Source of the DNA: Spartobacteria bacterium
Lineage (GTDB): Bacteria > Verrucomicrobiota > Verrucomicrobiia > Chthoniobacterales > UBA6821
Direction: 5' to 3'
DNA: 64,000 bases
Assembly (NCBI GenBank): GCA_947487385.1
Contig: CANKWU010000002.1
Coordinates: 1 to 64,000, forward strand
Made by a program: the position numbers and the translations under genes. Shown one piece after another: positions 1-10,094 of the stretch. The first letter of the stretch is position 1, and each line of letters begins with the position of its first letter. The notes below the pieces were generated by a model. It had not been told where the DNA came from. It worked only from the letters and a program-made list of their open reading frames with translations, and did no database searches.

Positions 1-861
1 CAGTTGGGACATGTTGATCTTCTCTCCATTCACGGAATCAATAACCGGGAGTGCTGGGAGGAGACAATCCGCCCCGGTGGTGCCCTCGAAGCCGCGCGGC
101 AGATCATCCATGAGGGGAGGGCCACCTTCCTTGGATTCTCGACGCACGCCCCGTGCGATCTCATCGAGGAGATCATTTCCACCGATGCCTTCGACTATGT
201 GAACCTCCATTGGTATTTCATGAACCGCACCAACTGGAGTGCTGTCGAGGCGGCCACCAAGCATGACATGGGGGTCTTCATTATCAGCCCCACGGAGAAG
301 GGGGGGTGCCTGCACCAACCCTCGGAGAAGCTCTCAGGGCTCTGCTCCCCCTACTCGCCGATCGTTTTCAACGACCTCAACTGCCTCATGCATTCCGAGG
401 TCCACACGCTGAGCATCGGAGCAGCTAGGCCTTCGGATTTCGACGAGCATTTGAAGATCGTTCCCCTCATGGAACATAAGGATACCTGCAATCGGGTCCG
501 CGAAACGGCGATGCGCCTGAAGGAGGAGTTTCAGCGTGCCAATGGATTTCCCATTCCGGCTCGCTGGGATAGGGATCTGCCAGCCTACGGGGAGGTGCCG
601 GGCGGGATCAATCTGCAGGAGATCGTAAGGCTCTGGGCGCTAGACCAGGCCTTCGACATGCAGACATACGGGAAGCTCCGCTACAACCTGCTCGGCAACG
701 GCGGTCATTGGTTCCCCGGTATCAATGCCGTGGAGTTCGACGAGACCGCGATCGGAGAGATCGGAAGAAAGGCCGGATACCCCTCTTTGGTCAACATTCT
801 GCACGAAGCCCATGACCGCTTCGGCGATGCTCCCCGGAAACGGCTACAGCAGAACGATTGA
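1..861 (+). CDS. Aldo/keto reductase family protein, 3' part (5' end outside window)
   Basis: The reading frame is open from the first base, so the start lies upstream of the window and about 286 C-terminal residues are visible. The N-terminal visible part has the look of the second half of an aldo/keto reductase TIM barrel: an LLSIHGI strand, a GFSTHAP segment like the GxSxH/N strand, a VNLHWYF strand and a later IGAARP strand. The last 110 residues, with an NLLGNGGHWFPG segment, are an extension that I do not assign to a domain. Substrate is unknown. The last part of this gene recurs in a broken copy 2.7 kb downstream (3225-3523). The ATG-less residue at position 4 (TTG) is probably internal, not a true start. 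Confidence 0.75.
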   Translation, partial: QLGHVDLLSIHGINNRECWEETIRPGGALEAARQIIHEGRATFLGFSTHAPCDLIEEIISTDAFDYVNLHWYFMNRTNWSAVEAATKHDMGVFIISPTEKGGCLHQPSEKLSGLCSPYSPIVFNDLNCLMHSEVHTLSIGAARPSDFDEHLKIVPLMEHKDTCNRVRETAMRLKEEFQRANGFPIPARWDRDLPAYGEVPGGINLQEIVRLWALDQAFDMQTYGKLRYNLLGNGGHWFPGINAVEFDETAIGEIGRKAGYPSLVNILHEAHDRFGDAPRKRLQQND

Positions 862-1184
862 AAGGGATTAATCAGGAACGCAGGATGCAACGGACGCGCA
901 GCAACTACCAGGCATGCCAATCAGGAAATGAATCTGTTATGGCAGCTAGGCGACCCTCCGAGAAGCACCCATCTTGGGCGCCACGTTTTTTTACCTGCTT
1001 GCGCTTACTACGATGAATGCTGTGGTGATCAGCCTTTTTATAAGCATGTTTGATTCAGCTTCGGCGCCTCTGAGTTGGCAGATGGGTGCTGATTTCATTC
1101 TCGGTAATGAGTGAGGGTGGCAGGTCCACAGCCAGGGAGTGACAGGGAACAAAGAAAACTTTTGCAGGAATTGAATGTCAATTC
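862..1184. other. Intergenic region between convergent genes; no gene seen
   Basis: No convincing reading frame lies between the aldo/keto reductase and the convergent PEP-CTERM gene. At 1167-1185 a perfect 7-bp hairpin (GGAATTG, loop AATGT, CAATTCC) abuts the PEP-CTERM stop codon and could help end transcription on the minus strand, although only a short T-rich run follows it. Nothing else is recognisable. Confidence 0.5.
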
Positions 1185-3023
1185 CTAGTTTCTGCGGCGG
1201 CGCGCCGCAAGGAACGCCAACGCCGCGGCACCGATTCCCATCAGGACCGAGGTCGTGGGTTCGGGAACCGTACCCTGCGCAAAGGGCGCACCAACCGTGA
1301 CCATCCAACTCCCCACGTTCGTTCCATTCAACGAGAGGTCGTTAATCAGCGGACTATTGCTTCCCCCGAAACGATCGGAATAGGCATATCCGTACACGCG
1401 GTTCGACGATGCATCGGAGATGAGGGATGCGTAGATGTCATAGTAGGCCGAATTCGTCTGGGCCCCCGCAAAAGGCACAACTCCGTTGCTGGCTATCCAC
1501 CATTGGCCGCTAGGCATATTCCCGATGACCAACCCCGCTGCATTCGTGTTGGTGCTTCCCGCAAGTCCGAAGGCGAAGGCCGCCGAAAGTTCACCAGCAA
1601 TCTGGGAGGAGACGTCACCCCATGAGTTCGATCCCGCACCGTCCACGAACGCCTCCGCCCCTGGTCCGCCCTGCAAGAGTGTCGTCAGATTGGTATACGC
1701 CTCGTTCTGCACAAAGAAATTATCTGTGCCTGCGCTACCCCCGTAGATGAACTGGGCCGCCTGAGTCATATAGACATTGGTACCATTGGTGAACTGGGCT
1801 GGGACGGAATATGTAATTCCGGAATAGGTGTTGGTGACCACGGTGCCCGCGACTCCGTTTAAATAGGAGGTCAGAACTGCGGTGACAGTTCCCACGGCCT
1901 GAAGCCCGTAGCCGTTTGAGGAAGAGCCGATCACGTTGTTGGTGAGTTCGAAGGTGACCTTGATGTTGGTCTGGTTCCCGTTACCCGAGGTGGGCCCTCC
2001 TGCTACGGTGCTGTAGCTGGAACTGTTGCTCAGGACCGTGTTGCTGTAGCTACTGCTCTGGACATAGCCCAGATAGTCGCTGAAGTTGGTGTAGGTACCC
2101 AAGCCGTTGCTCAGACCGCCGAACTGGCTGGGACCAATGACCCTGACGACGTTGCCATTTGCGTTGGTCACGATCGTGGATACGGTCGTGTTGCCGTAAC
2201 CGCTGGGACCGATGGTGTTGGTAAAGGTCTGTAGCATCCCGGCTGCCTGAGTGGTATTGCTCTGCAGGAAACCGACGGTCTGGAGAGGGGTCCCCGTGGC
2301 ATTGGAGCTTGCGAATGAGGAGATGCTAAGGAGACTTGCCATGTAGTTGATGGCGGTGATGTCTCCCTGGTCCCCCGTGTTCGTACCCGTGTAGGTGAGC
2401 TCGAAATTCTGATAAGGAATCAGGTAACTGGGGTCGGACGGATTGTTCGGGGCCAGTTGACCGTTCGCGTAAAAGGCGAGCTGATTGTAATTGGTTGTGA
2501 GGGTGTTGGCTGCTTTTGCCGCTTCATTGGTATAGTAGGTCACCTTCTGGTTAGTGACATAGGTCGAATTGATGGAAGATCCGTAACTGAGCACCACCTG
2601 AGCAGAGGAAGCGTTGGAATACCACCGCAACCCCCCATTACTTATGATGTCCGAGAGGAGAATGGACTGGGAATATCCCTGCCCGGCCGTGGTCATGGTG
2701 TTGGTGAGGATGCCATTAGTGTCGGTTTGATAAACAATGTTCGTAGCCGGCGTCCAGGTGAACGGATTGGCAATAGTATCATTCACATAGGTGATAGCCG
2801 GTACATAGTTGAAGGTAACGGGGTTTGTGGCGTTCTGTCCCCGCAGAATGGTCACCCAGATGTCGCTTGAGTCGTATCCCGAAACAGTGGGATCATTGGT
2901 GAAAAGCATGTTCAGTTGGGCACTTGCTGATCGGATCCCTCCAACCATCAGGATAATCGTGACTAAAATCGAAATTTTACGTACATCAAAATAGGTCTTT
3001 TTGCGGGATGACCAGAATTTCAT
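1185..3023 (-). CDS. PEP-CTERM sorting-domain protein (exported, cell-surface)
   Basis: A 612-residue exported protein. The N-terminus has a basic region followed by a hydrophobic core ending near an SASA site at about residues 33-36, as in a signal peptide. The C-terminus carries the full PEP-CTERM sorting signal: a VPEP motif, a hydrophobic helix (VLMGIGAAALAFLAA) and an RRRR tail. Such proteins are processed by exosortase/EpsH-type systems and are typical of biofilm-forming Verrucomicrobiota and Planctomycetota. The long middle is rich in Asn, Thr, Ser and Gly and has no enzyme motif that I recognise; it is probably structural or adhesive. No exosortase gene is in the window. The gene is flanked on both sides by related aldo/keto reductase sequence, which suggests a local rearrangement. 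Confidence 0.85.
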   Translation of the reverse strand: MKFWSSRKKTYFDVRKISILVTIILMVGGIRSASAQLNMLFTNDPTVSGYDSSDIWVTILRGQNATNPVTFNYVPAITYVNDTIANPFTWTPATNIVYQTDTNGILTNTMTTAGQGYSQSILLSDIISNGGLRWYSNASSAQVVLSYGSSINSTYVTNQKVTYYTNEAAKAANTLTTNYNQLAFYANGQLAPNNPSDPSYLIPYQNFELTYTGTNTGDQGDITAINYMASLLSISSFASSNATGTPLQTVGFLQSNTTQAAGMLQTFTNTIGPSGYGNTTVSTIVTNANGNVVRVIGPSQFGGLSNGLGTYTNFSDYLGYVQSSSYSNTVLSNSSSYSTVAGGPTSGNGNQTNIKVTFELTNNVIGSSSNGYGLQAVGTVTAVLTSYLNGVAGTVVTNTYSGITYSVPAQFTNGTNVYMTQAAQFIYGGSAGTDNFFVQNEAYTNLTTLLQGGPGAEAFVDGAGSNSWGDVSSQIAGELSAAFAFGLAGSTNTNAAGLVIGNMPSGQWWIASNGVVPFAGAQTNSAYYDIYASLISDASSNRVYGYAYSDRFGGSNSPLINDLSLNGTNVGSWMVTVGAPFAQGTVPEPTTSVLMGIGAAALAFLAARRRRN

Positions 3024-3224
3024 TCAACTGCTTTACACCTATGTCCGGATTATTTCAATTTCATTCCCCAATATTATTTTACCCATGAAGCACCTTCCTG
3101 TCAGAGGGTTTGAAGAAGCAAGTCGCGAGCATTCGGCTTCTGATGAGTAGTCCATCTTTTCTCAAGAAGGTTCTTGGGATCAAAAGCCGCTCTGGAGGAC
3201 AAGCAGCAGGGAGACAGCTGCCGT

Positions 3225-3523
3225 GCGGAAATGGGGATTTTCTAACTTTCGGAATGGTCTCGTTCGGAATCAATCTCCAGGAGACTTGTCGTCTTTGGCC
3301 GCTAGATAGTGCCTTTGACATTCATGGTTACGGGGAACTCCGCTACAATCTGCTCGGCAACGGCGGTCATTGGTTCCCCGGTATCAATGCCGCGGAGTTC
3401 GACGAGGCCGCTATCGGAGAGATCGGAAGGAAGGCTGGATACCCCTCTTTGGTAAACATTCTGCACGAAGCCCATGACCGCTTCGGCGATGCTCCCCGGA
3501 AGCGGCTCCAGCAGAATAACTGA
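3225..3523 (+). pseudogene. Broken copy of aldo/keto reductase 3' end
   Basis: From the segment FGINLQE to the C-terminal RKRLQQN this frame matches the end of the reductase at 1-861. The last ~163 bases are about 93% identical by eye (roughly 11 differences), while bases 3260-3340 are much more diverged, and homology fades out near 3225. An open frame extends upstream to 3110, but those residues do not resemble a reductase and no catalytic barrel is present. The best reading is a remnant of a duplicated gene, possibly with recent gene conversion at its 3' end. The frame is intact to a TGA stop, so expression of a short peptide cannot be excluded. Confidence 0.7.
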
Positions 3524-3617
3524 CTATTTTATGTGGAACTCAGGAACTCAGGAAAAAAAGCTGATCAAAGATAGACTAATCCCAGGGGGTCGAGTGTACC
3601 GATCGGAATGATAATTC

Positions 3618-6542
3618 ATGATTGAACCACAGGTCATTCGAATCAAGGGGGCGCGGCAGCACAACCTGCGCAACCTCGATGTTGAGATCCCGCGCAATAA
3701 GCTCGTTGTCATCACCGGTCCGAGCGGCTCGGGGAAGTCCTCGCTTGCTTTCGACACTCTCTTTGCCGAGGGACAGAGGCGTTATGTCGAGAGTCTCTCC
3801 GCCTATGCTCGTCAGTTCCTTGACCAGATGCAGAAGCCTGAAGTCGATCATATCGAGGGACTCTCCCCGGCAATCGCCATCGAGCAGCGGATCGCCCCGC
3901 CGAATCCCCGCTCGACCATAGCCACCACCACCGAGATCTACGATTACCTGCGTGTCCTCTATTCTGCGATCGGAGTGCCCCATGATCCGCAGACGGGCGT
4001 GGCGATCCGCCGCCAGTCGCCCCAGCAGATCGCAACAGAGATCCTCTCGTGGCCCGAGGGAACGCGTCTCATGCTGCTGGCCCCGCTTATTAGAAACGAG
4101 ATGGGTGAATTTCGTGATGTGATCGATCGTGCGCGGCGCGAGGGATTTGTCCGCTTGAGGATCGATGGCGAGATCATCGATCTGGGGCGACCGGAGCCGA
4201 TCAAATTGCTGAAGTCGAAAAAGCACACGATTGAGGCGGTGGTCGATCGTTTGGCGCTGAGAGCAGAAGGAGAGGGCGAGGGGATCCGAGAGCGGCTACT
4301 TGATTCCCTGGAGACGACGCTACGCTGGGGAAACAACGTGGTGACCGTGCTTTTTCAGGCGTCGGGTTCCCCCCCTGACATCTGGCAAGAGAGACCCTTC
4401 TCCACTGACTTCTGCAATCCGATGACCGGATTCACCATGTCGCGACTCACGCCGAGGCACTTCTCTTTCAACAGCCATCTCGGGGCTTGTCCCACCTGCC
4501 AAGGACTCGGGACCGAACCTTTCTGCGATCCGGGTCTGCTCGTAGATCCCGAGATAACGTTATCCCCCTTGGAGAAGGGGGCCATCCGCCCTTGGAGAAA
4601 ACCCGACAAGCGGATGGGTCAATACTACAAACTTGTCCTAGAGGCTCTCTGCGAATCGACCGGAGGCTCGCAAGAAGTGCCGTTCCGTGACCTGCCGGAG
4701 GAGTTCAAGCAGAAGCTTTTTTACGGAACCGGTGGTGAAATGCTGGAGCTTGGCGGGAATGAAGTCAAAGGAGGACGGGCTCCCCAGATCAAGGCTTTTG
4801 AGGGTCTGGTGCCGATGGTGGAGCGACAGATGCAGACTTCAGAAAGCGAGCTGAAGAAAAACCGACTAAAGTCCTATTTTGCCCGCAAGGCCTGTGCGAC
4901 TTGCGGGGGAGCCCGCCTCCGTCCCGAGATTCTGGGGGTGACGCTTGAGAGCATCGGCGGAGAGGAGAAAAGGGACTGGAATATCGAGGAGTTCTGTGCT
5001 CTCTCAGCCTCACAGGCCTGCGAGGTGATTGCGGGACTTCAACTTTCCGCAACCGAACACAAGGTGGTGGAGGATCTGCTGCGCGAGATCAGAGCTCGAC
5101 TTGGCTTCCTTGTGGAGGTGGGGCTTGGCTACCTCACTCTCAACCGTGAAAGCGGGACGCTCTCGGGTGGTGAGGCCCAGCGCATTCGACTGGCGACGCA
5201 GATCGGATCAGGTCTGGCGGGGGTGCTCTATGTGCTTGATGAACCCAGTATCGGCCTTCACCAGCGGGACAATGATCGTTTGCTTTCAACCCTGCGGGGG
5301 CTTCGCGATCTGGGGAATTCCGTAGTCGTCGTCGAGCACGACGAGGAGACGATCCTGGCCGCTGACCATATCCTCGACATGGGGCCTGGAGCAGGTCCGA
5401 GGGGAGGGGAGATTGTAGCGACCGGAACCCCGGCCGAGATCCTTGCCAATCCGGCTTCACTGACGGGACAATTCCTCTCAGGCAAGGCGAAGATCTCCGT
5501 TCCAAGAATCCGTAATCGTCCCCCTGTGAAGCCGGCCCCAGGACTTGGATGGCTGACTGTGACCGAAGCCTCCGAAAATAACCTAAAGAACCTGACGATT
5601 GGTTTTCCCGTGGGTCTCTTTACTGTGGTGACGGGAGTTTCCGGGAGTGGAAAATCAACTCTTGTGAATGATATCCTGCATCGCGCCTTGGCACGTCAGT
5701 TCTATGGGGCCAAGGATGTCCCTGGTGACCATGGACGGATTCTGGGGGACGAGGCCTTCGACAAGGTTGTGGTGATCGACCAGAGCCCTATTGGCAGGAC
5801 TCCCAGATCTAATCCGGCGACTTATTCCGGGGTCTTCGGCCCCATCCGCGATCTCTTCAGCGGACTTCCCGCAGCGAAAGTTCGCGGCTATCCCCCGGCT
5901 CGCTTCTCTTGCAATGTAAAGGGTGGGCGCTGCGAGCAATGCGAGGGAGATGGCATGATTCGGATTGAAATGCATTTCTTGGCCGATGTCTTTGTCGAGT
6001 GCGAACTCTGTCGCGGGCGCCGATTCAACCGGGAGACGCTCGAGATCTCCTACAAGGGGAAAAATATAGCCGATGTTCTCGAACTCACGATCGACGAGGC
6101 GGCCGGATTCTTCCGATCCATCCCTGCCATCCATGGCAAGCTGGAAATGCTTCAGGAGGTCGGTCTCGGCTATCTGAAGCTCGGACAGTCGGCCACCACA
6201 CTCTCGGGAGGCGAGGCTCAGAGGCTCAAGTTGGCCAGTGAACTCTCCAAGAAATCGACCGGTCGCACTCTCTACCTGCTCGACGAACCGACTACGGGGC
6301 TTCATTTTGCAGATATTCAGAAACTGCTTGAAGTGCTCCTGAGGTTGCGCGACGGCGGAAATACACTCATCGTCATTGAACATAATCTCGAAGTCATCAA
6401 ATGCGCAGACTGGATCATCGACATTGGGCCCGAGGGGGGAGATCAGGGAGGCAGCCTTGTGGTCTGCGGAACACCCGACGAGGTGGCCGAGCATTCCGGA
6501 AGTCATACGGGTTCTTGGTTGCGGCGTGTCTTGCTGCGGTAA
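3618..6542 (+). CDS. uvrA: UvrABC system protein A (excinuclease ABC subunit A)
   Basis: UvrA is the damage-sensing ATPase of nucleotide excision repair; it loads UvrB on lesions. At 974 residues it has normal length. The first Walker A motif is at residues 34-41 (GPSGSGKS), and the two ABC signatures LSGGEAQR and DEPSIGLH / DEPTTGLH are all visible. The second nucleotide-binding half starts with GVSGSGKST. The C-terminal zinc module is complete (CEQC and CELC pairs). The insertion zinc module near residues 266-294 is odd: the distal pair CPTC is present at 291-294, but where many UvrA proteins have CPxC there is only C266 followed by NPMTG. The ATG at 3618 is chosen because the conserved N-terminus ([11 protein letters not shown]) follows directly. 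Confidence 0.97.
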   Translation: MIEPQVIRIKGARQHNLRNLDVEIPRNKLVVITGPSGSGKSSLAFDTLFAEGQRRYVESLSAYARQFLDQMQKPEVDHIEGLSPAIAIEQRIAPPNPRSTIATTTEIYDYLRVLYSAIGVPHDPQTGVAIRRQSPQQIATEILSWPEGTRLMLLAPLIRNEMGEFRDVIDRARREGFVRLRIDGEIIDLGRPEPIKLLKSKKHTIEAVVDRLALRAEGEGEGIRERLLDSLETTLRWGNNVVTVLFQASGSPPDIWQERPFSTDFCNPMTGFTMSRLTPRHFSFNSHLGACPTCQGLGTEPFCDPGLLVDPEITLSPLEKGAIRPWRKPDKRMGQYYKLVLEALCESTGGSQEVPFRDLPEEFKQKLFYGTGGEMLELGGNEVKGGRAPQIKAFEGLVPMVERQMQTSESELKKNRLKSYFARKACATCGGARLRPEILGVTLESIGGEEKRDWNIEEFCALSASQACEVIAGLQLSATEHKVVEDLLREIRARLGFLVEVGLGYLTLNRESGTLSGGEAQRIRLATQIGSGLAGVLYVLDEPSIGLHQRDNDRLLSTLRGLRDLGNSVVVVEHDEETILAADHILDMGPGAGPRGGEIVATGTPAEILANPASLTGQFLSGKAKISVPRIRNRPPVKPAPGLGWLTVTEASENNLKNLTIGFPVGLFTVVTGVSGSGKSTLVNDILHRALARQFYGAKDVPGDHGRILGDEAFDKVVVIDQSPIGRTPRSNPATYSGVFGPIRDLFSGLPAAKVRGYPPARFSCNVKGGRCEQCEGDGMIRIEMHFLADVFVECELCRGRRFNRETLEISYKGKNIADVLELTIDEAAGFFRSIPAIHGKLEMLQEVGLGYLKLGQSATTLSGGEAQRLKLASELSKKSTGRTLYLLDEPTTGLHFADIQKLLEVLLRLRDGGNTLIVIEHNLEVIKCADWIIDIGPEGGDQGGSLVVCGTPDEVAEHSGSHTGSWLRRVLLR

Positions 6543-8992
6543 CAGCGACCTCTCCCTTTCTTTCGGGGCAGGAGAGCAATGCCATACCGCCTGTTGATCT
6601 AGCCAAGAGAGCTGCTCTTGAACATCTTCCCCAAGTTTCCGCTGCCCTCCTCCGTACGCAGATCCAGCAGGAGCAGGTTCCGGCTAAGAAAACCGAGTTA
6701 ATTCAGCGCTTGGCTGCTCTTCTGGTTTCAGGAGGTCGCTTTGGGGAAGCTTTGGCAGTCATCGTACCGCTTGATTCCTTAAATGATCCGACCCTTGGTT
6801 ACTGGAAGGGACTTGCTCTTCTGGGGAGTGGCGATCCTGCCTCGGCCAAGGAGATTTTTTCATCCCTGAGGGAGAAGGATGCCCGTATTCTGGGAGTTGA
6901 GTCCGAAACGCTTGATCTCTGCTTGGCGAGAGCACTCCGGGGAAACAATGATCCGAACGGAGCGCTGACCTTGCTTGAAAAAATTCCGGCTGACTCCCCG
7001 GTTGCTGAGGATGTTCTTCTGGAGAGGGGCGCTGATTTATTGGCCCTAGGCAAGAGCGAGGAGGCTCTAAAAGCGATTTCCTCATCCGGTTTTCAAAGCG
7101 ATGAGGGAAAAGCTTCGGCTTCCTATCTGAGGGCGCTTGCGGCATGGCGTTCCGGTAAGACCGCTGAAGCCAGAAAACTCTTTGCGGCTATTCCCCCAGT
7201 CTCTCTCTGGATCACCTCAGCGGCGACGCTGGGAGAAGCGCTTTGTCTCTCCTCGACGACAGACTCGGTCAGCACCCTCAAAGGAATCGATCTTTTGGAA
7301 AAACGACTCGATGCAGTCGATCAGGCGCCCCTCATGGAAGAGCAGTTCCGCTTGCTCGACCAGCTCTATGCAAAAGCAGGCACTCCCGATACAGCGACCT
7401 TGAAGAAATGGTCTGGGGATGCCTCCAAGCCCATCCGGGCAAAACTCGCCTCCTATTATCAAGCAAAGGGTGAGTTAAGGCTCGGTCATCCCGAGTTGGC
7501 TGAACCCCTTCTGGATAGCCTGATTAAGACCTACCCTACAGATCCCCTGAGCGACCAGGCAGCTGTTCTGCTTGTCTCTTCAAAGCTGCAACATGGCATG
7601 AGTCAAGAGGCTCTCAGCCTGTCTGCCGACAGGGCATCTGCGTCACCTGAGATTCGTGCACGACTTGCCTACCTCAGGGGACTTGCTGCATCGTCAGCTG
7701 GAAAGCCCGAGGAGGCCAAGGCAGCCTTCAGTGAGGCATCGACGATGGATCTCTCGCTTGCCAATGATGCTCACTTCAATCAGGCGGTCCTCATTGCAAC
7801 AACGGGGAAGGGATCGCTCGATTTATCACAAGCTGCCCGCGAGATGGTGTTGAGTCAATCAGGGGTCCCCTCCGAGGAAATGCAGCTTCAGATTGCCCTG
7901 GATCTTGCGCGGAGGGGTGAGGCATCCGGATTGCCAATGATCCTTCTGGTTGCTGAGAAGGCGACAAATCCTGCGATCAAGTCCCGTGCCCGACTCGCTG
8001 CCTCTGAGCTGAATATGAAGTCTGGCAAAGGAGATGCTGCGATCAGTGACCTCGCCAAGGCCATTCACGAAAATTCCTCGGAACCTGAAAGAGAGGAGTA
8101 CCTGAATGTCTTTCTCAAAGATACTGGGCGCAAAGCTGATGGTGCCGCCGTCATTACTGCTTCCCGTGCATTCCTGGAGAAGAATCCCGACTCCCGCTTC
8201 GTGCCTGAAGTCCGGTTGAAGCTCGCGGAGGCTCTTCTCTCATCCGGAGATGTCCAGGGAGCACGGGTGGAGTTCGAGAAGCTTGCGGCTACTTGTGCGG
8301 GAACGGATCTCGGGCGCCATGCCCTATTTCTGGCAGCGCAGTCGGCGGCGCGATCGATGGATCCGGCATCAATCGATGATTCCCTGATGCTGTTCGAGCG
8401 TGTTGCAGAAGCGGGTGGTAACGACCGCATGGCCTGGCAGGCCCGCCTTCAGGAAGGAGCGCTCAAGAATGCCCAGAACCTTCCCCTGGAGGCACTGGCC
8501 ATCTACGACAAGATCCTCTCATCACGGTCTTCCAGTGGAACCAATACATCCAACGGACTAGATTCCGAACTGATTGCCGCTGCTCTCATGGCCAAGGGGG
8601 ACACCCTGCATCAACTCGGAGCCAAGGATCCCATCAAGGAACGCGATGCCCTGAAGAGCTGGCAGGGGCTTGCCGCCGATCCCTCGATCTCACTTCGCTG
8701 GCGGAACCAGGCCCTCTGCAAGAGCGCTCTGATCCAGGAAAAACTGGGAGAGGGCGATGCGGCCCTCGCCACCTATTATGAGGCATTCAAGAATCCTCGT
8801 TCCGGGGAGCCAGAACAGCTCTGGCACGACAAGGCGGCTTTTGAGGCGGCCCGCCTGCTCGAAAGTCGCAAGCAATGGAATGATGCGGTTGCTCTCTATG
8901 GTCAGATCGTCGCCGAGGGTGGTCCCAGGGCCGAGGAGGCGAAGGCAAGACTTTCCAAGCTGCGATTGGAAAACTTTCTCTGGGAAAACTAA
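6515..8992 (+). CDS. Large TPR-repeat protein, probably exported
   Basis: About 825 residues made almost entirely of helical tetratricopeptide-like repeats (recurrent patterns such as FGEALAVI, PEEAKAAFSEA, GDAALATYYEAF). This superhelical fold usually mediates protein-protein contacts or scaffolds envelope complexes. A hydrophobic segment ending FLSGQES near the N-terminus looks like a signal peptide. The start is uncertain: the frame has an ATG at 6401 that would overlap uvrA by 142 bases; TTG at 6515 overlaps by only 28 bases and precedes the hydrophobic stretch, but leaves out two basic residues (RK) just before it that would make a normal signal n-region. Specific role unknown; translation probably coupled to uvrA. 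Confidence 0.7.
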   Translation: MVAACLAAVTATSPFLSGQESNAIPPVDLAKRAALEHLPQVSAALLRTQIQQEQVPAKKTELIQRLAALLVSGGRFGEALAVIVPLDSLNDPTLGYWKGLALLGSGDPASAKEIFSSLREKDARILGVESETLDLCLARALRGNNDPNGALTLLEKIPADSPVAEDVLLERGADLLALGKSEEALKAISSSGFQSDEGKASASYLRALAAWRSGKTAEARKLFAAIPPVSLWITSAATLGEALCLSSTTDSVSTLKGIDLLEKRLDAVDQAPLMEEQFRLLDQLYAKAGTPDTATLKKWSGDASKPIRAKLASYYQAKGELRLGHPELAEPLLDSLIKTYPTDPLSDQAAVLLVSSKLQHGMSQEALSLSADRASASPEIRARLAYLRGLAASSAGKPEEAKAAFSEASTMDLSLANDAHFNQAVLIATTGKGSLDLSQAAREMVLSQSGVPSEEMQLQIALDLARRGEASGLPMILLVAEKATNPAIKSRARLAASELNMKSGKGDAAISDLAKAIHENSSEPEREEYLNVFLKDTGRKADGAAVITASRAFLEKNPDSRFVPEVRLKLAEALLSSGDVQGARVEFEKLAATCAGTDLGRHALFLAAQSAARSMDPASIDDSLMLFERVAEAGGNDRMAWQARLQEGALKNAQNLPLEALAIYDKILSSRSSSGTNTSNGLDSELIAAALMAKGDTLHQLGAKDPIKERDALKSWQGLAADPSISLRWRNQALCKSALIQEKLGEGDAALATYYEAFKNPRSGEPEQLWHDKAAFEAARLLESRKQWNDAVALYGQIVAEGGPRAEEAKARLSKLRLENFLWEN

Positions 8993-9018
8993 ACCTTTCT
9001 GGCAAAATCCTCCACCTC

Positions 9019-10092
9019 ATGAGCTCACACATCAAACTCTTCAGTCCCGGACCCGTTGAGGTTTCGGAGAAAACTTTCCAAGCCTTTCGCAAGCCGATGA
9101 TCGGTCACCGTGGCAATGACTTCAAAAAGCTCTACGCTTCCGTGCAGCCTGGGCTCCAGCAACTTTTTCACACGCAGCGCCCCGTCTATATCTCCACCTC
9201 CTCCGCTTGGGGAATCATGGAGGGAGCCCTACGCAACCTTGTCAAAGGCAAGGTCCTGAACTGCATGACCGGAGCCTTCTCCGACAAGTGGAACGATGTC
9301 GCCAAGCGTTGCGGCTACGAGGCTGAGAAGCTTCAGGTCGAGTGGGGCAATCCGATCACTCCCGAACTCCTCCGTGAGCGTCTTTCCAAAGGAGACATCG
9401 ATGTCGTGACCCTCATCCATAATGAGACCTCCACCGGTTGCATGAATCCGATCAAGGAGCTCACTAACGTGCTTAAGGAATTCCCTGACGTCCTGCTGAT
9501 CGTCGACACTGTCTCCTCCTTCTCCGTGCTCCCAGTCCCCATGGAAGAGCTTGGCATCGATGTCATGCTGACGGGCAGCCAGAAGGCGCTCGCCCTACCT
9601 CCCGGCATGGCTCTCTTCTCCGTCTCGGAGAAGGCAATGAAGCGTGCCGCTGAGATCAAGGGTCGCGGTTACTACTTCGACTTTGTGGAGTTCCAGAAGA
9701 ACCACGAAGGAGACATGACCCCAAGCACGCCGGTCATTTCGCATATCTTCGCTCTCCAGTCGAAACTTGAGGATATTGCTGCTGAAGGGCTTGAGAATCG
9801 TTACGCTCGCCACGCCGCCACCAATGCACTTGTCCACGAATGGGTGAAGGCCCGCGGATGGGAGTTTTTTGCTCCTGAAGGCTACCGCTCCGTTTCATTG
9901 ACCTGCGTGAAGAACAATAAGGGCACGGATGTCGCAGCCTGGATTGGCCGTCTCAAGGCCAAGCACTCCTGCATCATTGACGGCGGATACGGCAAGATCA
10001 AAGGCGAGACCTTCCGCATCTCGAACATGGGTGACGAGACTGTGGAGACGATTTCTGAGCTTCTTACCTGGCTCGACGATACCTTTGAATAG
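9019..10092 (+). CDS. Class-V PLP aminotransferase (alanine-glyoxylate / serine-pyruvate type)
   Basis: A 357-residue fold-type I enzyme using pyridoxal phosphate. The N-terminal FSPGPVEV motif is typical of the alanine-glyoxylate/serine-pyruvate aminotransferase group, HNETSTG lines the active site, VDTVSS holds the PLP-binding Asp (about residue 163), and GSQKA places the Schiff-base Lys at residue 189. Members interconvert small amino acids and 2-oxo acids such as serine, alanine, glyoxylate and pyruvate; some act as the phosphoserine aminotransferase of organisms lacking classical SerC. serA lies elsewhere in this window and no serC is seen here, so a serine-pathway role is possible but unproven. 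It starts 26 bases after the TPR gene and is probably in the same transcript. Confidence 0.85.
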   Translation: MSSHIKLFSPGPVEVSEKTFQAFRKPMIGHRGNDFKKLYASVQPGLQQLFHTQRPVYISTSSAWGIMEGALRNLVKGKVLNCMTGAFSDKWNDVAKRCGYEAEKLQVEWGNPITPELLRERLSKGDIDVVTLIHNETSTGCMNPIKELTNVLKEFPDVLLIVDTVSSFSVLPVPMEELGIDVMLTGSQKALALPPGMALFSVSEKAMKRAAEIKGRGYYFDFVEFQKNHEGDMTPSTPVISHIFALQSKLEDIAAEGLENRYARHAATNALVHEWVKARGWEFFAPEGYRSVSLTCVKNNKGTDVAAWIGRLKAKHSCIIDGGYGKIKGETFRISNMGDETVETISELLTWLDDTFE

Positions 10093-10094
10093 AT

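Noticed and set aside
3110..3224. N-terminal extension of the broken reductase frame
   Set aside because: No similarity to the reductase and no ribosome site; treated as chance open frame upstream of the remnant.
5655..6506. 283-residue open frame on the minus strand
   Set aside because: Antisense to the C-terminal half of uvrA; not protein-like.
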